The notes beneath the pieces are model-generated. The model was not told the origin of the DNA. It was given only the letters and a program-made list of their open reading frames with translations, and ran no database searches. From the NCBI GenBank assembly GCA_037833965.1, contig AP031355.1, forward strand, positions 12,487,501 to 12,551,500: a DNA stretch of 64,000 bases, in the 5' to 3' direction. The position numbers and the translations under genes are program-made. Each line of letters begins with the position of its first letter. Position 1 is the first letter of the stretch. Below are positions 34,875 to 47,086 of this stretch, piece by piece. This DNA is from Marchantia polymorpha subsp. ruderalis. Its lineage: Eukaryota > Streptophyta > Marchantiopsida > Marchantiales > Marchantiaceae.

Positions 34875-36838
34875 GAAGTTGAAGTGATGACTCAACTCAG
34901 ACAATTGGCAAATGGTAAATGTGAGGATTTGGATGGGCTTTCCATTGAACTTCTCAAGTGAGGAGGAGATGCTATTGGGCCTATATTCACGAAAGTGTTA
35001 GAGGATGCTGCTATTCATGGCTTTCCTTCATCTTGGTCTCTACGTAAGATTGTTCCTATTCACAAATCTGGGAGCAAGGCCTTGGTGACAAACTATCGCA
35101 CTATCATGGTGGGTAGTATTTTTGCCAAGTTATTTGGCAAATTGGTGGAGTCAAAGTTGAGCACATGGGCTGAATCTTGTCAGAGGAGAGCTTAGTTCCA
35201 AGCTGGTTTTTGTCCTACATTCAACACTATAGACCATATCTTGATTTTACGTGTTCTATGGGAGAAATCCAAGGGTAATGGAAAAGCTTTGTTTTGTGCC
35301 TTCATTGATTTCAAGAAAGCTTTTGACACAGTACCGCGTGAGCTTTTATGGCAAAGATTGCAAACCATTGGAGTACCATCAGATCTCTTAGCAGCGGTGG
35401 CTGCATTATACCACTCAGTTCGGGCCAAGATCAACACTTCTCAAACCAAAGATATTATCAGCACCATTGGAGTCATTCAAGGTTGTACTCTCTCTCCCAC
35501 TCTCTTTGGAGTTTTCATAGATGATATAGAAAGGTGGTTGGAGGATTGTGATAGCGAAGGTGTTAAACTTTCAGGCTTTGTCATCAAAGCTCTTTTGTAT
35601 GCAGATGATGTCATATTACTAGCACGTGATGCCACTAGTTTACAAAAACACCTTGACATTTTGGCTAGCTTTTGTACTCAAAATCAGATGGAAGTCAATT
35701 TGGAGAAGTCCAAAGTCATTCTTGTGGGCACTAGATCCAAGCTCTCTATCTGTTACAAAGGATTAGAGTTGGAACAAGTGAAAAGTTACAAATATTTGGG
35801 CATTGATTTCTCATCTGATTATAGTTGGGCACTTTGTGTGCAAAAGAGGGTAGAAGCTGGTTTCAAAGCTCTATATTCATTGCTAAATAGATGTAGAGGA
35901 GCTCATCTAGTGTCTTGGAGTCTTAGGAAATTCTTATTCAGGAGCTTAATGTTTCCCGTTATCTTATATGGAACACAAGTGTGGGATCCTGGTTGTAAGA
36001 AGACAGGTTGACAGCGTTTGGAGAGGGTGCAAAAGATCTTCTTACAAGAAGAATTGAGTGTGAGGACCCAAACTTCTTATGCAATTCTTCTTGCGGAAAC
36101 AGGTTGTCTACCTCTTGAGGCTGAAGCTCTCTTTTTGACTATCACTTACGTCAAAAGAGTGAGATCTCGTGATGCTTCTCGACTTCCTCTTGAAGCTTTG
36201 CGTGCCACACTTCCCAAGGGTTGGTTTGCAGATGTGGTGACTTGGTCTTTGAGGTGAAATGTGACGGAACTCGATTGGAATTTGCAACCTATTGCCCTAC
36301 GCGAGCATATTAAGGAGGAATTTCTCAGCATTATGTGGAGCACACGAGGCACCAAGATGCAGTTTTATCAACTTCATGTGAATCCTATGCTTGTTTATTG
36401 TGAGCAAGGATATTTACTTGCAGAGATATCTACTTTTTTACGTCATATTATTGCTAGACATAGAACTGGATCTCATAGTCTTGGGATTGAAGAAGGACGT
36501 TGGTTGAACATTGATAGGAGTGAACGTATTTGTAGGCTATGTGATGGAAGAAAAGTTGAGGATGAAGAGTATGTATTTCTTACTTGTACTAGGTATGTAG
36601 AGATTAGAGTGGCTCATAAAATTGTAGTTGAGAATTTTTATTCTTTGCTTGAGCTTGAACCTTATGATTTAGGTTGTTACATTACAGATCTTATTAGTTA
36701 CCATTCTAGTGCTTTGGACACTAGTTAGGGGGTTCTTTTGGTTCTCTCCTTGTTTGGAGTTGGATTCTTTGTATTGTGTTTTTTAGCCTTTTAACCCTTT
36801 GGGTCCCACGGGCTTGATCTATTTACCATTTACCATTA
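34875..36838 (+). mobile_element. 5'-truncated LINE (non-LTR retrotransposon) with reverse transcriptase
   Basis: A single reading frame runs from about 34875 to the stop at 36728, interrupted by four nonsense codons (TGA near 34962, TAG at 35193, TGA at 36009, TGA at 36255). All pieces stay in the same frame. Reverse transcriptase motifs are visible: ALFCAFIDFKKAFDTV, GVIQGCTLSPTLFG, LLYADDVILLA (catalytic YADD), NLEKSKV and YKYLGIDFS. The C-terminus has a Cys-rich motif (ICRLCDGRKVEDEEYVFLTC). The endonuclease and the first fingers part are missing. The 3' untranslated end carries GGGTCCCACGGGCTTGAT and closes with two to three TTTACCA-type repeats instead of poly(A). No RNase H was seen. 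The copy is immobile. Confidence 0.92.
35241..36011 (+). pseudogene. Reverse transcriptase core of the LINE
   Basis: This longest open piece (256 codons) holds the palm and catalytic YADD at about residues 117-120, preceded by FIDFKKAFDTV. Because every interruption of the ORF is a nonsense substitution rather than an indel, decay is probably recent or driven by C-to-T changes. Methylation would explain such changes, but that is inference. Confidence 0.9.
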
Positions 36839-36973
36839 TCATCCGCACTTGAATCAGTTTGAACGTGCATCCAGATCGACACAAGCATCTCTTCAGTTTG
36901 TGGTTGGTTTGAACCTACATTGTGCAGGGATTCAGTTGGATACAGCGCCTTATCAGGCCACGATCTAGACAGA

Positions 36974-37021
36974 GCATTGAGTAAATACTGCCCTTCTGCA
37001 TTGAGTAAATACTGCCCTTCC
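36974..37021. repeat. 24-bp tandem duplication
   Basis: Two copies (36974-36997 and 36998-37021) differ only at the last base. In the minus-strand frame (37173-36823, TTG start) it repeats an 8-residue EGQYLLNA unit without shifting the frame. That frame runs into the LINE tail and I do not accept it as a gene. Confidence 0.85.
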
Positions 37022-37179
37022 AAGATGGGACTCGGCAGACAGTGTACCACGATGGAAGAGGTCCCGTCTTCTTTGCAAGCAAGCAAGACCTGGTCTATCC
37101 GATTTACGAGGTCAAAGACATCATTGAATGCTTCTTTCGAGAATGTTTTCTTTCCTCCAAATTCAAGGATCAAGCACTC

Positions 37180-40050
37180 ATGCGCTTCTCAGGGACATGC
37201 ACGCTAATGCTCCCGCACGGTTCCTTTCAGAGCTTTAGGGGTAACGAACTTGTCCGAACAACTGAATGAATGCCTCACGGAGCCTTCTGATAAGCTGCCT
37301 CGGAAGACCAGCGCAATGTGCTCTTTTCTAGACGCACGCATGTCATCTGGATCTCACTTGGGGTTGACACAATATCTCTAAGTCTACCGAAAAAAAAATA
37401 TTTGGCTTTCCTGTATGTTGTCACGGGCGGATATAGTTATCGAGGTTCGCTCAAATATGCCCTATAACATCTTTCTCACGTGCCTGCAGTATTAAAATAC
37501 TGGCAAATTGCGTTCCTATGTACTGATGCATAGAGCTGCAGTTACTGTGATGTGTTGCGGGACGGGAACTTCGAAGGTGATCTTTCATGTGATCTTTCGA
37601 GAAATCAAGCGTATCCTGGTAGTCTCCAGTAATAGTTTGACACTTAGATGTGCAGTTTACGTACCCGAACGCTCATCCTCGCATTCGGAGATTACGTACG
37701 TCACATCTGATCTATCCAGTTGACATTGCAGGAAGGAGACACGTGGGTAGCTTTGAATTGCTGACTAAATTACTCGACCCTTCGGATGTAGTTAGGACGT
37801 CGAAAGTAGGATATTCGTGCGTCAATACGCACGATTGAAAAAGTTTCGGAAACCATCTCGACCGCAGTTAGGTATCACCTGTTGAAAGTGATCTGCTCTC
37901 TCGATTTTATGTTACGCGTTCACGGTGAAAAGAAGCAGTTCTCTCTCACGCTTTGTGAATTGCTCAGCAATGCTTTGGCTTCAGATTTCTGACGCATAAT
38001 GAAAACGCGTCAGAAACCCAGACGTCCGCAGCTACCTCTTCAATCTGTTGAATCTGCGTTATGACATCACCTGCAGTTCTCCATTTGTTACCTGTGGTCC
38101 ATCATACTCACGCAACATGTTTTGTCTACTCAAATATGTAAGTTCCTTGAACTTAGATTTTCCTACTTCTCAGAACTGGACCAAAGCCTAAATAATGATT
38201 TTACAACACTAAACACAAAGAGCAAGATAAGTCACTTCCAGCATATCTTGGACTACAATCCCGCCTTTGTACATTTACACCAGTTTTGAGTTTCCTGTGA
38301 GCACGCGTGCACATGTGCGGACATAATCCCCTCGTTAGACAGATGCGGGCATGAACCTCGAAGCACCATCCTCATTTTCAATTCAAATCTCCGTAAAGAC
38401 AGCATCTTGCCAAGTCAGTCACTCTTGTTATGGAAAACTCAAGTCTTTTTCCTAGTCTTCTTGTTAGAATTCGGAAATCGTGAGGGTTACTCAAATGCAG
38501 GCTTATTATCGTTAGAAAATAATTGTGATGTAAAATGTGGTTCCCTCGACTTTTCATACACATTTAATGAGTCACATCCTTTTGGTTCATAACCTCTGGT
38601 GGATGCATGCAATGGGCAGCCAGGCGTGCCGACAACCGGATTTACTATCTGATCTGCAGAGGGCACGCCCACGCTACTACCCACGCTTCTACCCACGTGG
38701 ATCCCGATCCTATATTCTTCATAAGTCGGATCCCCATTTTCCAAGGTGAGTTCATCTTGGTCATCGTGTCCAGCTACTATCATAGGGTAAAGCAGAACTG
38801 ACGGGATGCATTAAACGTACTCGAAGTCATCTTGGTTTTACACACGGTCTGAAGTCGATAGTGCTCAAAGTAATCGACATTTTGTCCTCTAAAATTTTCG
38901 TGGAATCTGTTGGTTCTCGAAGGGGAGTTGTTCAGCCCAAAACTGCCGGGGACATGAACGGACAATATGAAGAAAACATCCAACTCTAACGAAAAATTTC
39001 CATCGTTTTCGTTGATGGGATGACGCTAGACATAAGTTCTCATACTTTCATATGTTGTTTAATTTCTCTGTTTTTACTCTGCAGATGTTGCTTCACACGA
39101 CAGAGACCTTGCTGTCAAAGCAGGATGGACCAACTTTGCAGCCATTTTATTTCATCGGAACATTTTGAGCTGTCCAATCTGCTGAATTCGAACCTTTGAT
39201 AGCCTGCTATACCTATCTACCGAGTCAATTAGTCGCTTACGACAAACTCAAAGCAACGGACCGTAGCCTAAACTACTCTAACTCCGAGGCGCAAGACAAT
39301 CCACGACGTAAGCAGCGAAGTACCCCTCCCAGTTCATAATATGAATCTGGCGTGCACTTTGGAGATGAAACACTGGCTGTATACAAAGTCTATCAGACCG
39401 CAGTGACCCCACTGAAGATACAGCTGCTTCGTCACTTCGTATTCAATGCATTAAAGAGCCCTCTATATTCTCCATCCTAATTCCTTAGAGCAACTGCAGG
39501 ATAATTGATCCATCGTTTATCTGTCTGCTGCACTGCACTTCTCTTGTCAGAACGAAGAACTTAGGCTGAAAGAGAAATGTATCAGACAGGATCTACAGGA
39601 AGGTCGATCAGGAGCTTCTCTGCACATCCGAAGAGAAAAAACATTAAAACTTTTCAGACGGGCAAATCACATGATGTCCACCAACTGGCAGAGTATGTCA
39701 TGAAGTTCAACAGTCGTCCCACATCACATGCAAATGGTCCTCCGAGAAGGTAACGATGCTAAATGTCAGCAAATTCCACACTGTGACCATTGAGTTTCAC
39801 CTTTGAATGCATTTCACCACATTCTACTGCCAAAATGGTCTGGCGCTAGAATGTACGGAAGGAGTACGTCTAGTATACAGATGATCATCAATAAGCCATC
39901 ATCGACAAAGATTGGTGATAGCGCTATTCCATGTCTTCCAGGGCCGGAGCCGTTTCGAGCAAAAAGCGGAAGAGAGAGGCTACAACGTTTACATTAGGCC
40001 TACTATGCCAAATCAAAAAGCTGCTATCAGCGAAACTTCAAAAGGCTGAC
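37180..40050. other. Stretch without a supported gene
   Basis: Only short ORFs lie on both strands. A degenerate CCACGCT-CTAC direct repeat sits at about 38665-38700. I see no domains, RNA genes or mobile-element ends. Confidence 0.4.
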
Positions 40051-40057
40051 TTAGTGC

Positions 40058-40513
40058 TCAGGGCTTACAGAAGATAATGTTGCCGAGGCGGGTGCTTCCA
40101 AACTTGTCATTTCCGAGCCATACTTGGAGCTGCTTTTTATAACCAGCCTGAATTGGCACGAAGGAGATGATGGATCCGATTTGCTTGTAAGGGTCCAACT
40201 GTCCAGGCCACAACTTTCTAACGAGCATTTTGCCGGTGGCGACGTCCTTGATTCTGAGCCCAATGGGCTCTGTTGGATAACCCTGCCCAATTCTGTTGAC
40301 GCTCAGAGGGCTGACTTTGAGCATCGTCGTAGTTGGGCAGTTGGGGAAGACTGTTGCATTCGAGCAAATCTCCAAAATCAAGTCGAGTTTACTCAAGTTG
40401 CTCACAAACGTATTCCATAGCTCCACTGGAGGTCCTTTCTGTGCAAGAGCTGGGCCTACCAGCAAAAGAACGAGAAAAGCCATCGGCATCACCACGGATC
40501 CATGTCTCGCCAT
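40058..40513 (-). CDS. Small secreted protein, unrecognised family
   Basis: ATG at 40513 opens 151 codons. The N-terminus is a good signal peptide: a short basic start, then a hydrophobic run MAFLVLLLVG and cleavage near PALA/QKG. The mature part is about 127 residues with four Cys, one of them three residues from the end (IIFCKP), plus ICSNAT and PNCPTTT. The mid part (TEPIGLRIKDVATGKMLVRK) and the Trp/Leu-rich end suggest a beta-rich extracellular domain. I do not recognise the family. A TATA box lies at 40615-40622, about 105 bp above the start, which supports a real promoter and a single-exon gene. No nearby partner is evident. Confidence 0.7.
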   Translation of the reverse strand: MARHGSVVMPMAFLVLLLVGPALAQKGPPVELWNTFVSNLSKLDLILEICSNATVFPNCPTTTMLKVSPLSVNRIGQGYPTEPIGLRIKDVATGKMLVRKLWPGQLDPYKQIGSIISFVPIQAGYKKQLQVWLGNDKFGSTRLGNIIFCKP

Positions 40514-40614
40514 TGTTGCCTCAGCTGTAATTACTGGTGATCGGACAAGAGACGGGACCTTCGATATTCGAGGCTCTGAAATTGTAAGGGTGAGCTTCTA
40601 ACCTTTCCACATCG

Positions 40615-40622
40615 CTTATATA
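40615..40622 (-). promoter_or_regulatory. TATA box of the small secreted-protein gene
   Basis: The minus strand reads TATATAAG here. With transcription starting about 30 bp downstream, the 5' UTR would be some 70-80 nt to ATG 40513. Confidence 0.6.
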
Positions 40623-40629
40623 GACCCTC

Positions 40630-43600
40630 CGAGCTTAGCATATGCACTCGGTGATGATAATGGTCAATGGTAAATGGTGATGAGATCTCCAGGTTATGCA
40701 TATGCAAACGCTAGACGACCTAGAAAAGACGACGATTGCATGATATCCTGTCATCGCACAGTGGAGGGCCTCACGGCGAGTAAGTAGCAACCAGTCCGCT
40801 CAGAGACCCAAACGGAACACGACCCGTCGTGTACTCCAAAGTCAACTATTGCAGGGAGTTTCCTCCTTTCGACTATACCTCTGCACGTTGAGAAGGCACG
40901 TCCAAGCAATACCAATGTCTATACATATCGTAGTTTGCAAGCTTGGCACGCAGTGAGTGCTGAATCCACAAAAATTTTCAGGATCCCCTGCATTCTTCAC
41001 AGTAGCCCCCTAGCCCCCTCGACCTGGAAAATTTTGTTCGGCTGGGTACAACCAGTGCAGGAGGCTGGGCCAGCCTCTGTGGGTGGAGACGCCAGAAGAT
41101 TTACAGATGACGTTATCAGCAGCTTAGCAAATGGAATTATTCGTGGAGTCAGGCAGAGTCTAGTCATAAGCAATTCGAATCATCATTCGGATTTATATAC
41201 ATCCAGACGAGGGCCTTATCAGATTGGCTTGTCCCTGCTGTTCTCTATGTTCGTGAGCAAACCGAGACCGAAATTCCATAAGACGTGGACAATGTCAACG
41301 TCTACTGTGTTTTGGGCAAGGTGCCTTAAGCACAATAATTAATCACATTCTACCTGATGAATCTCGCCGCAACCGCAGATGGCCGGCCCAGTTAGCTCAT
41401 GATAGTACAATGACGTTCAGTAATGAGGGGGAATCTTCAATGATTAGGCAGAGGACCTCCAAGACAGAACGTGCCGCTGTTGTGCATCATCGGTTCAAGC
41501 CTCTATTATTCCATATATTATTTTAGAACGAGCTCTAAGGCGAAATTTCTCCCCTCTGTGATGCGCTTTAAGCCACACTTGTCTTCTCATGAGCTGCGAT
41601 AATCGGAAGTCTCACCTTCTAAAGTAACAAACGGCCGGTTGAAGGAGAGAAGACTCTAGAGCCCGAGCTAAAGGTCGGATTATTAAGGCGGATGCTAGAG
41701 CCACTGACGTTTTAGTCGCATCTGCCTTCCTTGAGACGAAGGTCATGGGGTCCCTTTCTCTCACTGTTCTGTGCGTCTTCATCATTGTTGACTACTGCTT
41801 TTTCATCGCATCAGCTGTAATGTTCCTCTATGATGACGGACTCTGATCTGATGTCTTGTTTTGTTTGTTATGTCCTGATCGATCTGCCTCGGCCGGGATC
41901 GGTCACCGCCTGCCATGATGTACACAAATCGAGCAGGGATGGAGGACTGGAGAATGTCAGATCTAAGGAGAGGGAAGTCGACGACAGATCTGTCGATACT
42001 TATTCCACATCAGCATCAGATTATCCTCTAGTAGCTTCGAGGTAGCAGAGTTGACAGTCTATTCTCACTATGATGCAGAATGGACATAGAGTTTACAAGG
42101 TGCCAGAAGGAACCTAGGTGCTGACAGACTACGGAGAACTGTAACTTTGGTACGGTATGATAAGGGAATGTTGAGATACACTACATCAATATAATGTCTC
42201 CGAGCGTCGTTTTGATGCCCCGTCGTTCTTTTTCAATGATGGAGCACGATGACAGATATGTGCTGATCACCTGTAGAGTTGCGGACACCCCTGGCGGGAA
42301 TAGAGCCGAGGTATAGAAGTGCCCTTCACAATGATGGGAGAAAGACAAAACTGTATAGACTCATAGATCTTGACAGGACAACAGGCTCTGTCTGCTGTGA
42401 TAGACGTGACAGTGAAAAATTCTCAATCTTGATGAGTTGCTGTCAATAAATTTGGTGATATCATGCTCTCTCAATTGGCCGCAAATCAACATTGTATTTG
42501 TTGAACAATTTTAGCTTTATATATCAACTGGTAAGCTATTTGCACTTGAGGTCCTCTGGCTGCCACTCTTGAATCTTTTGCTGCTTTTCCTCAAGCTTTG
42601 ATTCCCTATCAAACGAGAAGCCAACCAAATGATCCAATATCGTCAGTTCTTGTCGTCTCCTTGGAATGGTCATCTACAGGAGACAGAACAGAAGAGAGAC
42701 AGAACAGAAGGGCTGAATCGATCCCGCTGGTCGTATTAGGTACCGCGACAAGAACAGATTTCATGACCAAAACTCGCATGCTAGTGGGCAGACAGTTGTT
42801 TCATGACTCTGAGGGATAGCAGAGTGCAACATTGGTTCTGATGAATAGTAGCTTCACAATTATGAACTTACTGTCTTATCTACAGTACTCTAGCCTCAAA
42901 GCAGCGGATCTGAATGCCTTGGAGTGTGACAGTTTAACCATATCTTGAACATCTGATACAATAGCCTGGCTGCCGAGAAACTACTCGGTGTTTCAACTGA
43001 TGGAAAACCACATCTGGAACTCAATGCTTCATCCATACTCTTCTGAAATGCAGTAATTCAAAGGCGGAAAACCGAAGAATCTCCGTCGGTAAAGCCACTC
43101 TCATCTGACAACGATCTAGAGCTGCCCAGCATCTCTAAGAAGGTCTCAACCGAGAGCTACCCAGCATACTGTAGCGGTTTCCATGATCCTTCATGATTGG
43201 CTAGACGAGAAGAGGAATCCGAACATGAGTTGCTAAGTGTGCTCCTTCATATAAACTATGAATTGTATTTAACAGTATGTTACAACAGACTTCATCCGAG
43301 GGCTTACATTGTGTCAGCTGGCCTTACGCACTTTTGAAGATGGTCTAAAGTCTTTCCCTCTGTATTACAAAAGTTCCAGCGTTTTCTGTCCCGTTCTCTT
43401 CTTTGTTGCAGAGAGCTCAAGGAAACCAGCTCTTCTGAAAGGTGTTACCAACTTTTCTTTGGATTCTCATCCCTCAGGCCCTATCATCATTCAACTTCCC
43501 AGGTACGAAGCTGTAAATCATAAAATAAGATTCTTAGGAGTCGAAGAGACTCAAGATCTGATCACGCGTGAAAACCTAATGGTGCCAGATGAGTGCTGGT

Positions 43601-43980
43601 GTTCGATATATGTGCTTTACTGCAATCGTTGATACTTTCCTTCCATTCTAATTGAATTGTCTGGATTGATGTGACAAGCAAGAATAAAGCAGCGTTGTGG
43701 CAACAGGAGACAAATTAGAGTCAATCGAAATATCCGATATACTAAAGGTAAGCTAAACTATGTTGTATCCCGACTTGAGCCCATTCAGGAAAGGAGTTCA
43801 GTTCAGGTGTGAGAAAACTGAACACTGTTGCTACTCTGCAATTGTACCTATTGGCGACGACCCGGGTGATCGCAAAATTCTTGCGGAAAAATCGAATTAT
43901 TATTTATTTTGGCCCCCAATACCAAATAGGGGAAAATTAGTCGAAAATTAGACGCCACGTACCCAATTACCTTCGTATCA
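40630..43980. other. Stretch without a supported gene
   Basis: ORFs of up to 135 codons (40935-41342) show no domain. A 15-bp direct repeat (GAGACAGAACAGAAG-like) lies near 42680-42710, and a GAGCTGCCCAGCAT near-repeat near 43121-43170. A fragment with GGTAAATGG at about 40668-40677 may be a LINE-tail remnant. Confidence 0.4.
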
Positions 43981-43985
43981 CTTTG

Positions 43986-44313
43986 AAAAATCACTGTTTG
44001 TGGCTTCCGCTATGAGCAAGCTATCTGAGGAATATCGTCTCATCGAGGTCAAGGGTAAACTATGTCGAAAAATCACTGTTTGTGGCTTCCGCTATGAGCA
44101 AGCTATCTGAGGAATATCGTCTCATCGAGGTCAAGGGTAAACTATGTCGAAAAATCACTGTTTGTGGCTTCCGCTATGAGCAAGCTATCTGAGGAATATC
44201 GTCTCATCGAGGTCAAGGGTAAACTATGTCGAAAAATCACTGTTTGTGGCTTCCGCCATCAGCAAGCTATCTGAGGAATATGTTCTCATCCAGGTCAAGG
44301 GTAAACTATGTCG
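43986..44313. repeat. Four tandem copies of an 82-bp unit
   Basis: Units start at 43986, 44068, 44150 and 44232, exactly 82 bp apart. The first three are nearly identical. The fourth differs at several bases and passes without a break into unique sequence with an open frame (SKLSEEYVLIQVKGKLCR, then WEFNNNDLSTIDKHKD). The last unit therefore looks like the ancestral, once-coding sequence, with the other units copied upstream. Because 82 is not a multiple of three, the expansion destroys any reading frame across the array. Confidence 0.95.
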
Positions 44314-44319
44314 ATGGGA

Positions 44320-45480
44320 ATTTAATAACAATGACCTTAGTACCATCGACAAACATAAAGACAATGTACCTCTCGCCATGAATAGCATCATAATATACCT
44401 TTTCAAGTTTGGTCTTCATGTGGTATAACCCACGATGACTAGATCAATTACTCCCTGCTCAACCTTAAGCATCACCGTCATAACCATCATCTTCAAGATC
44501 AATGTCAACCGTTAGCTCGGACAATGCAAGCCTAATAGCAAGCCATTCTTTGCTGAAGAGGCGCAAGCATGGTGGAGTCAGCGGATCTCAGCAATGTGTG
44601 TCATTTCGGAACACCACGAAAACTGATCCAAAACATAACACAAAGTTCTAGGTGAATCGGCTGTGGAAGAAATTAGATTCTTGCGAAAAAGCATGAAGAC
44701 GCATTATGGAGTACCTGAATGGAAGCAAGGGGAGGAAATTGTGTTGGACTTGATGCAAGGGGAGGAGATTGTGTTGGACTTGATGCAACAGGGATTATGG
44801 GATATTGTCATTCGGGCTATACTTCTTATTGGTGTCCGTCTCCTCATAAGGTTGAGCAAGGTATTGTAGGAAGTATGTGATACTCTACGTCGAAAGTCAC
44901 AAGTTCCTAAACATGCTCTCAACGCTGATGATTTTCAAACCTTCATTGAAGAATGTCAAACGTGGGAACTAGAGTACGGATTTCCATGTGCACACCGAAG
45001 GTCACGCCAGTATCTGATGAGCAGAATGTCACTTTGACTAAACTTTGGACCCGTTTTAGGAACAAGATAAAGAGCATGAATCGAAGGGTGATTAGTTTCA
45101 GTCGTTGGACCTAGTACTGTGATCTTCATGCTCTTGGAGTGCGCTTGACAAGAATCGCTGAGAACGTCTTTCATGCATGTGTTTGAATTTAAATTAAGTT
45201 GAATAGTGAAGATCTCACCGATGTTGAGCGCGAACAATTACTTCTAGAGAAGAAAATGCATCTATCCGCTATTATTGATCAACTGCGTTTAATGTCAAAG
45301 TTTATGAAGAACTATGTAGGTAGACATACATCATCACAATCAATGCCTGAGACTAATATCAACAATTTGTATGAAGATACACTTCATGATATGTTTGTTG
45401 AACATAAGACTCTATTTGAAATACAGGTCTAGATTGAAAATTTTGATCGCAACTTTACCCTTACTTTTTATGGGCAATCT
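44320..45480 (+). pseudogene. Decayed coding-like fragments of unknown origin
   Basis: Short open pieces follow one another on the plus strand: YLFKFGLHVV ending near 44428, 44663-44869 (EEIRFLRKSMKTHYGVPEWK and a duplicated EEIVLDLMQ), then 45199-45432 (LTDVEREQLLLEKKMHLSAI). Helical, charged peptides in succession suggest a broken gene or transposon protein. No family is recognisable. Confidence 0.3.
44725..44784 (+). repeat. In-frame 30-bp tandem duplication
   Basis: Units 44725-44754 and 44755-44784 differ at one base and duplicate the ten residues of QGEEIVLDLM in frame. Confidence 0.9.
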
Positions 45481-46522
45481 CGTACATCGACGGATTACTT
45501 TAATTCTAATTTGATGATGTAAAATTTCATTATAGCCGACATCATCAACAATGTGAACAACGTTATTATTTACGACAAATGTTGTCGTGGGATTTATTTG
45601 AGGCTTGAGACTACAATGTAGTTAGTGTTTTGTGTGAGTATAGGTTAGGATGAAAAATCATAAATAGTGTCAATGTTATGTGTGTTCACTGTAATAAGAG
45701 TTGAGTGTAGTATGTACTTCCAAGTTATACTACAAAGTTGTACTACGTGTTGTACTAGTATCAAATGTACTATATACTTTCAAGTTGTACTTCTCATATA
45801 CTATGTTTTTTTAAAGCTTTCTTGAAAAACTAAATAGTAAAGAATAGGTGGCTAATTCAGCTCAATCTCAACTTTGCATTTCCACAGGTTGATGGTTTGA
45901 GTGTTTTCGCGTTTCTTTTAGGATTTGTGTGTGTTTTGAGATTTCTTTGTTTATCTAAGTGACATTGTCAAGTCATTTAATAATTGTCTATTGTAATAAT
46001 AGATTATTATCAAAATGGAGCATAATGGTAAAGATCTCATTCCACGAAGATAAAAACAACATCAAAGATTCAAATACTATCACAAATTAACATTCTATTG
46101 AAGAGTTTCACTTCTCAGACACATGTCACTCCTAGAAACATCTGCAATTGCTAAGACCAAAGGCGACACAAATGAAAGGTGAAATCACATTCAAATTTTG
46201 AAATTCATTTAATATACAACACACAATTCGCAAGCGACTCTGAAATTGATATTCATCAGGTAAATTTCCCAAGATTACACGCTCAGCCGGCTGCACCGAG
46301 CATCCAATGTACAAATTTGCTTAAATCTTGAGCTACACTATGCACCACTCACAACGTCCAAATTGTACTCTCTACTTCAAATGCGATATCTTCAACAAAC
46401 TGAATCAACTCGCGCACTGCGACAAAACGCACAACTCGCAAACGTGTGGAGGAATGCATACTGTAAACTAAACACTGACTCCTGGAAAAGACTCTCAAAG
46501 GCAGAGCCCTGGACCTCTTTAC

Positions 46523-46783
46523 TCACAACAAACACCCGGAGGCATCACTCGCTAGCTGCGAGCTCCTAACAGTTGAAACACCAGTTGCGACAGTTGCCAC
46601 ACCAGTAGAGTTCTTGTCTATTCCTATCCTACTCAAAATTGCTGACAATTCTAACTCTAGATTCTCCTTCGTCTCATCTAAATTGAAATTGACCATTTTA
46701 CCTGACTGTCGATGTTTTGTAGCTCCAATGGCTCCAAATTTATTCACTCGATGCTTCAGCTCGTCCAATTTCATCCAATTCAT
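46523..46783 (-). pseudogene. C-terminal block of coiled-coil element copy 2
   Basis: The 86-codon frame begins MNWMKLDELKHRVNKFG and holds DETKENLELELSAILSRIG and STGVATVA before the stop. It matches 15841-16134. No frame break is seen inside it. Confidence 0.65.
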
Positions 46784-46819
46784 TTTCTGTATCTCCCATT
46801 CTACATAATGGTGAAGACA

Positions 46820-47086
46820 TCACTCTACCCTTGTAAGCAAACCAGCATCCGTATGTTGTTCCAACTGTTGGACTGTCGCTTCCGTCTCCATCAATTTTGC
46901 TCGAGCCGCGATCAACTGCTCCTCAACTGCAGACAGTTGAAAACGCAATCTGCTACAATTCGCGTCCAATTTCTTCCTAAGCTCTAACTCCGAAGTCTGG
47001 ACAGCTTTGCAATCAGTCAATTCCTTCGCCTTAAGAGCCAATTCGATAGCATGCGATTGATTTCGTGCTGCCAGAGTTGTCTTCAA
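46820..47086 (-). pseudogene. Coiled-coil region of element copy 2
   Basis: An 88-codon frame of charged heptads includes LTDCKAVQTSELELRKKLD, NCSRLRFQLSAVEEQL and LMETEATVQQLEQHTD. It stops just before the C-terminal block, where copy 1 also stops. This is the clearest view of the long helical coiled coil the ancestral gene encoded. Confidence 0.65.

Noticed and set aside
36823-37173. 116-codon minus-strand frame next to the LINE
   Set aside because: TTG start, and its 3' end overlaps the LINE tail; I keep only the 24-bp duplication.
40935-41342. 135-codon plus-strand ORF
   Set aside because: No domain, no conserved-looking composition and no splice or promoter evidence.
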